Part shown: positions 60,225-64,000 of the stretch, in pieces | How positions within the stretch are numbered: the stretch's first letter is position 1 | How the letters are laid out: every line of letters begins with the position of its first letter | The notes under the pieces: generated by a model | Told to the model about the DNA's origin: nothing | Databases searched by the model: none | Seen by the model: only the letters and a program-made list of their open reading frames with translations | Origin: Metallococcus carri | Lineage (GTDB): Bacteria > Actinomycetota > Actinomycetes > Actinomycetales > Dermatophilaceae | Direction: 5' to 3' | Assembly (NCBI RefSeq): GCF_011440275.1 | Contig: NZ_JAAOIV010000001.1 | Coordinates: 454,282-518,281, forward strand | Length of the DNA: 64,000 nucleotides | Translations under genes and position numbers: made by a program

Positions 60225-61997
60225 TCAGACCGGAGGGATAGCGCGGTGCCGCGTGCTGAAGTGACGGTCGCGGCGGGCGGCATACCTCAGTCGGTGCAGC
60301 AGCTCGGCGCGCAACTCATCCGCCTCGACCACCCCGTCGATCACCAGGTCCGCGGCGAGCCGCTCAAGGTCGACATCCTGCAGGTATTCGTCGCGTCGGG
60401 CCTGGACGTATGCCGCCCGCTCGGCCTCGTGCTCGATCGCGGCGATCTTGTTGGCGTAGACCGCATTGACCGCCGCCTCCGGGCCCATCACCGCGATCCG
60501 CGCGGTCGGCAGCGCGAGCGTCGCGTCGGGCCCGAAACCCGGGCCACCCATCGCGTAAAGCCCTGCGCCATAGGCCTTTCGGACCACCACGCAGAACTGC
60601 GGCACGGTCGCTTCGGACACCGCCGAGACCATTTTGGCACCGTGCCGGATGATCCCGCCGCGCTCGACCTCCGAGCCGATCATGAAGCCGGGCACGTCGG
60701 CCAGATAGATGATCGGGATCGAGTAGGCGTCGCACAGCCAGATGAACCGGGCCGCCTTGTCGGCGGAGTCGGTGAACAGCACGCCGCCCTTGACCGCCGA
60801 ATTGTTGGCCAGGATGCCGACCGTGCGCCCATCCATCCGGCCGAAACCCACGACGAGCTCGGGCGCGAAGAGCGGCTTGATCTCGAAGAAGCTGTCGTCG
60901 TCGACCAGACCATCGATCACGTCGTGCACGTCGAAAGGCTGGCTCTCGATCTCCGGGACCGTATGGCGGGTGAGCGGCTCGGCGGGTTCCTCGCCGGCAT
61001 ACACCGGCGGCTCGTCCCGCCAGGTCGAGGGGACATAGGAGAAGTAGAGCTTGGCGAGCTCGATCGCCTCTGTGTCGTCGGAGGCGAGCAGGTCACCGAC
61101 ACCGGAGACGGTGCAGTGCATCCGCGCACCGCCCATTTCCTCCAGCGAAACCCGTTCTCCCACAACCATTTCGGCCATCCGTGGGGAGCCGAGATACATC
61201 GAGGCGTTGCCCTCGACCATGATCAGCACGTCAGTGAACGACGGGATATAGGCACCACCGGCCGCGGACGGGCCAAAGAGGCAACAGATCTGCGGGACCT
61301 TGCCAGACAGTGCCACCTGGTTGTGGAAGATGCGCCCCGCACCGCGGCGACCGGGGAACAGCTCCACCTGGTCGGTGATGCGCGCGCCGGCCGAGTCGAC
61401 GAACCAGAAGACCGGGAGCTCCTCGCGCAGCGCAGCCTCGGTCGCCCGGACGATCTTCTCCACGGTGCGCGCCCCCCAGGAGCCGGCCTTCACCGTCGGG
61501 TCATTGGCGACCACGATCGCCGGCCGTCCCTCCACGGTCCCGCGCCCGGTGACCACACCGTCGGCCGGCAGGCCGGCCGCCGTCGCGTTGGCGTAGCGAC
61601 CGTCCTCCACGAACGAGCCCTCGTCGAAGAGCAACGCGATGCGGTCGCGGACGTAGAGCTTGCCCTGCGCATCCAGCTTGGCTCGCGCAGCGTCGGTGGG
61701 CTGCGCGGACGCGGCATACGCCTGCTCGAGACGCGCCCGAACGTCTGCGACCCTTGGATCCTCGCTCCGGTCGGCGCTCATGCTCTCTGCCGCGCCTCTT
61801 CCCGTCGCTCCGGGCCTCACTGCGTTCGTGTCCTCACTCCGGTCGGCGCTCATGCTCTCTGCCGCGCCTCTTCCCGTCGCTCCGGGCCTCACTGCGTTCG
61901 TGTCCTCACTCCGGTCGGCGCTCATGCTCTCTGCCGCGCCTCTTCCAGTCGCTCCGGGCCTCACTGCGTTCGTGTCCTCACTCCGGTCGGCGCTCAC
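60225..61997 (-). CDS. Acyl-CoA carboxylase carboxyltransferase subunit with tandemly repeated start region
   Basis: Up to 590 residues. The conserved part starts near SEDPRVADVRARLEQAY and has VDSAGARITDQVELFPGRRG, FGPSAAGGAYIPSF (oxyanion hole), DVPGFMIGSEVERGG and RKAYGAGLYAMGGPGFGPD, matching MCC/AccD-type carboxyltransferases. The first 72 residues are three copies of a 24-residue unit beginning MSADRSEDTNAVRPGA. Possible starts: GTG 61997 (overlapping the dehydrogenase stop as GTGA), ATG 61925, 61853 and 61781; the last gives 518 aa, the usual length. I give the coupled GTG. It works with a biotinylated alpha subunit not in the window; the substrate is probably a branched or short acyl-CoA. 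Confidence 0.88.
   Translation of the reverse strand: MSADRSEDTNAVRPGATGRGAAESMSADRSEDTNAVRPGATGRGAAESMSADRSEDTNAVRPGATGRGAAESMSADRSEDPRVADVRARLEQAYAASAQPTDAARAKLDAQGKLYVRDRIALLFDEGSFVEDGRYANATAAGLPADGVVTGRGTVEGRPAIVVANDPTVKAGSWGARTVEKIVRATEAALREELPVFWFVDSAGARITDQVELFPGRRGAGRIFHNQVALSGKVPQICCLFGPSAAGGAYIPSFTDVLIMVEGNASMYLGSPRMAEMVVGERVSLEEMGGARMHCTVSGVGDLLASDDTEAIELAKLYFSYVPSTWRDEPPVYAGEEPAEPLTRHTVPEIESQPFDVHDVIDGLVDDDSFFEIKPLFAPELVVGFGRMDGRTVGILANNSAVKGGVLFTDSADKAARFIWLCDAYSIPIIYLADVPGFMIGSEVERGGIIRHGAKMVSAVSEATVPQFCVVVRKAYGAGLYAMGGPGFGPDATLALPTARIAVMGPEAAVNAVYANKIAAIEHEAERAAYVQARRDEYLQDVDLERLAADLVIDGVVEADELRAELLHRLRYAARRDRHFSTRHRAIPPV
61782..61997 (-). repeat. 72-bp tandem repeat at the carboxyltransferase 5' end, 3 units
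   Basis: The start-codon word GGCGCTCATGCTCTCTGCCG (minus-strand ATG) recurs at ATG 61781, 61853 and 61925, with GTG 61997 the most upstream equivalent: exact 72-bp period. Copies differ by single bases, so they are recent. Each carries its own in-frame start. Confidence 0.95.
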
Positions 61998-63172
61998 GAC
62001 ACAAGCCCGTACTGCCGCGCAATCAACATCCGCTGCACCTCAGAGGTGCCTTCGCCGATCTCCAGGATCTTTGCGTCCCGGAAGAACCGTGCGACCGGGT
62101 ACTCCTCCATGAAGCCATTGCCACCGAAGATCTGCGTCGCCAATCGCGTTGCGGTGACAGCGGATTCGGTCGAATAGAGCTTGGCGATGGCGGCCGCATG
62201 CTTGACCTCGGCGACGCTGCGCCGACCCGCGTCGTGTTCATCCTTGAGCCAGGCCGCCTTGTAGGTGAGCAGTCGCGACGCCTCGACCATGACCGCCAGG
62301 TCGGCGACCTTGAAGGACACCCCCTGGTTGGCACCGATCGGCCGGCCGAAGGCCATCCGCGTCTTGGCGTAATCAGCGGACAGGTCCAGACAGGCCTGCG
62401 CGAGGCCGACCGCCAGCGCCGAGATCGCGATGCGCCCGTCGTCGAGCGTCTTGAGGAACTGGCGATAACCCTGGCCCTGCTCCCCCAGCAGGTTCTCCTC
62501 GGGCACCTGGCAATTGGCGAAGGTCAACCCGTGCGTGTCGCTGATGTGCCAGCCGAGCTTGCGGTATGCCGGCTCGACGGTGAACCCCGGCGTGCCCGAC
62601 GGCACCATGATCGCGCTGATCTGCGGCTTGCCATCTTGCTCGCCGGTGCGTGCGGTGACCGTCACCACCGAGGTGATGTCGGTGCCGGAGTTGGTGATGA
62701 ACGCCTTGGCACCGTTGATCGTCCACTGCCCATCGGCCAGGGTTGCGCGGGTGCGTGTCGCACCAGCGTCGGAGCCAGCGTCGGGTTCGGTGAGGCCGAA
62801 GCCGGCCAACGCCTTGCCGGAGACCAGGTCGGGCAGGAAGCGCTGCTTCTGCGCGTCGGTGCCATAGGTGAGGATCGGGTTGATGCCGAGGCCCACGCCG
62901 GCCGACAGCGTGATGCCCATCGACTGGTCGACGCGACCGAGTTCCTCGATGGCGAGGCACAGATAGGTGAACCCGCCCTCGTCGAGCCCGGCGCCGCCAT
63001 ACTCCTCCGGCACGACCAGCCCGAAGAGTCCGAGCTCACCCATCTGCGGGACGAGTTCGGAGGGGAAATGCGCCTGCGCGTCCCACTCCTCGACGTGCGG
63101 AGCGATCTTGCTCTCGGCGAAGTCGCGCACCACTCGGCGGAAGTCCTCGTGGTCCTTGGTCAGCTCGAACAT
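61994..63172 (-). CDS. Acyl-CoA dehydrogenase (short/branched-chain type)
   Basis: A 392-residue enzyme: FELTKDHEDFRRVVRDFAES start, FGLTEPDAGSDAGATRT (FAD loop), FITNSGTDIT, ARFFRDAKILEIGEGTSEVQ with the catalytic glutamate in GEGTSEVQR. Isovaleryl-CoA dehydrogenases have Ala or Gly at that glutamate position, so this is more like a general or 2-methyl-branched acyl-CoA dehydrogenase. ATG at 63172 has GGGAG 4 bp upstream; GTG 63199 is an alternative. It is the first gene of an operon with the carboxyltransferase and lies behind the palindromic operator. Confidence 0.92.
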   Translation of the reverse strand: MFELTKDHEDFRRVVRDFAESKIAPHVEEWDAQAHFPSELVPQMGELGLFGLVVPEEYGGAGLDEGGFTYLCLAIEELGRVDQSMGITLSAGVGLGINPILTYGTDAQKQRFLPDLVSGKALAGFGLTEPDAGSDAGATRTRATLADGQWTINGAKAFITNSGTDITSVVTVTARTGEQDGKPQISAIMVPSGTPGFTVEPAYRKLGWHISDTHGLTFANCQVPEENLLGEQGQGYRQFLKTLDDGRIAISALAVGLAQACLDLSADYAKTRMAFGRPIGANQGVSFKVADLAVMVEASRLLTYKAAWLKDEHDAGRRSVAEVKHAAAIAKLYSTESAVTATRLATQIFGGNGFMEEYPVARFFRDAKILEIGEGTSEVQRMLIARQYGLVS

Positions 63173-63199
63173 GTCGCTCCCGATGGTGATCTCGATCAC

Positions 63200-63222
63200 T
63201 TGACGTTAACGTCAACGTAAAG
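63200..63222. promoter_or_regulatory. 16-bp perfect palindrome, MerR/LiuR-type operator
   Basis: TTGACGTTAACGTCAA at 63200-63215 is a perfect palindrome, followed by an overlapping half-site AACGTAAA. It lies between the divergent acyl-CoA dehydrogenase and MerR regulator genes and resembles LiuR-type sites controlling branched-chain amino acid catabolism. Confidence 0.7.
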
Positions 63223-63236
63223 CACCCTGACCGGTG

Positions 63237-63620
63237 ATGACAACTCCGCGCACCTGGTCGATCGCCGAACTCGCCGACGAGTTCGACATCACCCATCGCA
63301 CCCTGCGTCACTACGAGGCGCAGGGCTTGCTCGCGCCCGAGCGCCGCGGCCAGGTACGCATCTATCACCGTCGCGACCGCACCCGCCTTGCGCTCGTGTT
63401 GCGCGGGCGACGGCTCGGCTTCGCGCTCGATGAGATCCGCACGATCATCGATATGTATGACGAGCAGCCCGGCGAGGCGGGTCAGCTCACCTATCTGCTG
63501 TCGCAGATCGAGGACCGGCGTCGCGACCTGGAGCAACGTCGCCGCGACATCGAGGACTCGCTGCGCGAGCTGGCCGAGGTGGAGCGCCGGTGCCAAGAGG
63601 ACCTGCGCACGCTGAACTGA
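63237..63620 (+). CDS. MerR-family regulator, LiuR-like
   Basis: A 127-residue regulator: winged HTH at residues 6-45 (WSIAELADEFDITHRTLRHYEAQGLLAPERRG, abridged: ELADEFDITHRTLRHYE), the RIYHRRDRTRLALVLRGRRLG recognition/wing region, and a long dimerisation coiled coil (LEQRRRDIEDSLRELAEVE). No metal-binding cysteines, unlike metal-sensing MerRs. It probably senses an acyl-CoA and represses the divergent operon through the palindrome. ATG 63237 chosen; GTG 63234 is equally possible. Confidence 0.9.
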   Translation: MTTPRTWSIAELADEFDITHRTLRHYEAQGLLAPERRGQVRIYHRRDRTRLALVLRGRRLGFALDEIRTIIDMYDEQPGEAGQLTYLLSQIEDRRRDLEQRRRDIEDSLRELAEVERRCQEDLRTLN

Positions 63621-64000
63621 CCTTCGTTGGCCGAGCGCCGACCACTATCGGTGGTTGAGCGTCGTCCTGAGCAGCGCGACGGAGGAGCGCGTGTCGAAGG
63701 GAGCCCGCATCGAAACAGCAACGCTGGTTGAGCAAGGGCGAGGCGCCAGCCGAGCCTGCGTCGAAACCCGTTGCAGCCCAGGCAGTTTCGATGCGCTCGC
63801 CGGGTCTGGGCCGAAATCACCTTTCCCTAGCGAGACCTCACGGTGGGGCTGGGTGGCGGGAGGCGGCAGCGCCCCTTCGGGATGCGCCCCAACGGGAGCG
63901 GCGCCTTCGGCGCGTGCGGCGCCGCCGCCCAGCGCCCGCCGGAGCATCCCTACGGGGCGCCGCCTACCTCCCGCCCGCTCCGTTAGTTGAGCGCCGTCCT
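63621..64000. repeat. Terminal intergenic repeat region
   Basis: This 380-bp stretch to the right edge shows no gene. 63640-63800 has GGTTGAGC / GAGGAGCGCGTGTCGAAGG repeats; 63840-63985 is the inverted counterpart of 16075-16225, with GGATGCGCCCCAACGGGAGC and GGCGCCGCCGCCCAGCGCCC. Another GTTGAGCGCCGTCCT unit starts at the edge. Confidence 0.8.

Noticed and set aside
61994..63172. Isovaleryl-CoA dehydrogenase of leucine catabolism
   Set aside because: The C-terminal motif keeps the glutamate (GEGTSEVQR) that isovaleryl-CoA dehydrogenases replace, so only a general acyl-CoA dehydrogenase call is made.
1..64000. Insertion sequence, prophage or integrative element
   Set aside because: No transposase, integrase, phage structural gene or tRNA attachment site was seen; composition is even throughout.

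Overview
The window is 64 kb of high-GC DNA (about 70% G+C by eye) from an actinobacterium, most likely in or near Micrococcales families such as Dermacoccaceae or Intrasporangiaceae. That placement is inferred from base composition, frequent GTG starts, many leaderless genes with a TANNNT -10 box 6-9 bp before the start, and gene families such as TIGR03089, F420-type oxidoreductases, the acyl-CoA carboxylase epsilon subunit and an Rv1264-like cyclase. No rRNA, tRNA, phage, IS element or CRISPR was seen.

1-30 kb is a cell-surface polysaccharide region. All six steps of pseudaminic acid (Pse) synthesis have candidates: PseB and PseC (16.3-18.4 kb), a PseH-like acetyltransferase (6.0 kb), PseG (18.6 kb), PseI (7.6 kb) and a PseF/SpsF-like cytidylyltransferase fused to an aldo/keto reductase (21.9 kb). 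Around them lie a sialyltransferase-like fragment at the left edge, four GT2 glycosyltransferases, a GT-B-like protein, a membrane GT-C-like protein, a Wzm/Wzt (TagGH-type) ABC exporter and an LCP-family transferase. Together they suggest an exported, wall-anchored Pse-containing polymer. A compact ACP / AMP-ligase / ketoreductase / phosphopantetheinyl-transferase module (3-5.9 kb) next to the PseH-like gene suggests ACP-linked acyl decoration of the sugar.

24-26 kb holds an acetoacetate-type CoA-transferase pair. 30-47 kb is mostly housekeeping: acyl-CoA dehydrogenase, LLM oxidoreductase, UDP-glucose dehydrogenase, purE/purK, a two-component system, enoyl-CoA hydratase, and a biotin protein ligase fused to a class III adenylate cyclase, divergent from an acyl-CoA carboxylase beta/epsilon pair. 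Then come a TauE/SafE permease, a MOSC protein, a DUF885 hydrolase, a MazEF-like toxin-antitoxin pair and a secreted subtilase. 47-60 kb holds a Na+/H+ antiporter with a UBP zinc finger, a MacB/FtsX-type ABC system with a regulator, a heterodimeric ABC exporter, Maf, Dabb, YihY/BrkB and ABM proteins. 60-64 kb holds a carboxyltransferase/acyl-CoA dehydrogenase operon with a divergent MerR regulator and a 16-bp palindromic operator.

The intergenic repeats are the most unusual content. A 21-bp tandem repeat family occurs in five arrays, each abutting or supplying the 3' end of one gene and always in the same orientation relative to that gene; one array has become the N-terminus of the carboxylase epsilon subunit. 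Separate hairpin-forming tandem arrays have 53-, 62- and 63-bp periods. Tandem duplications of 72 and 83 bp sit at gene starts or ends.
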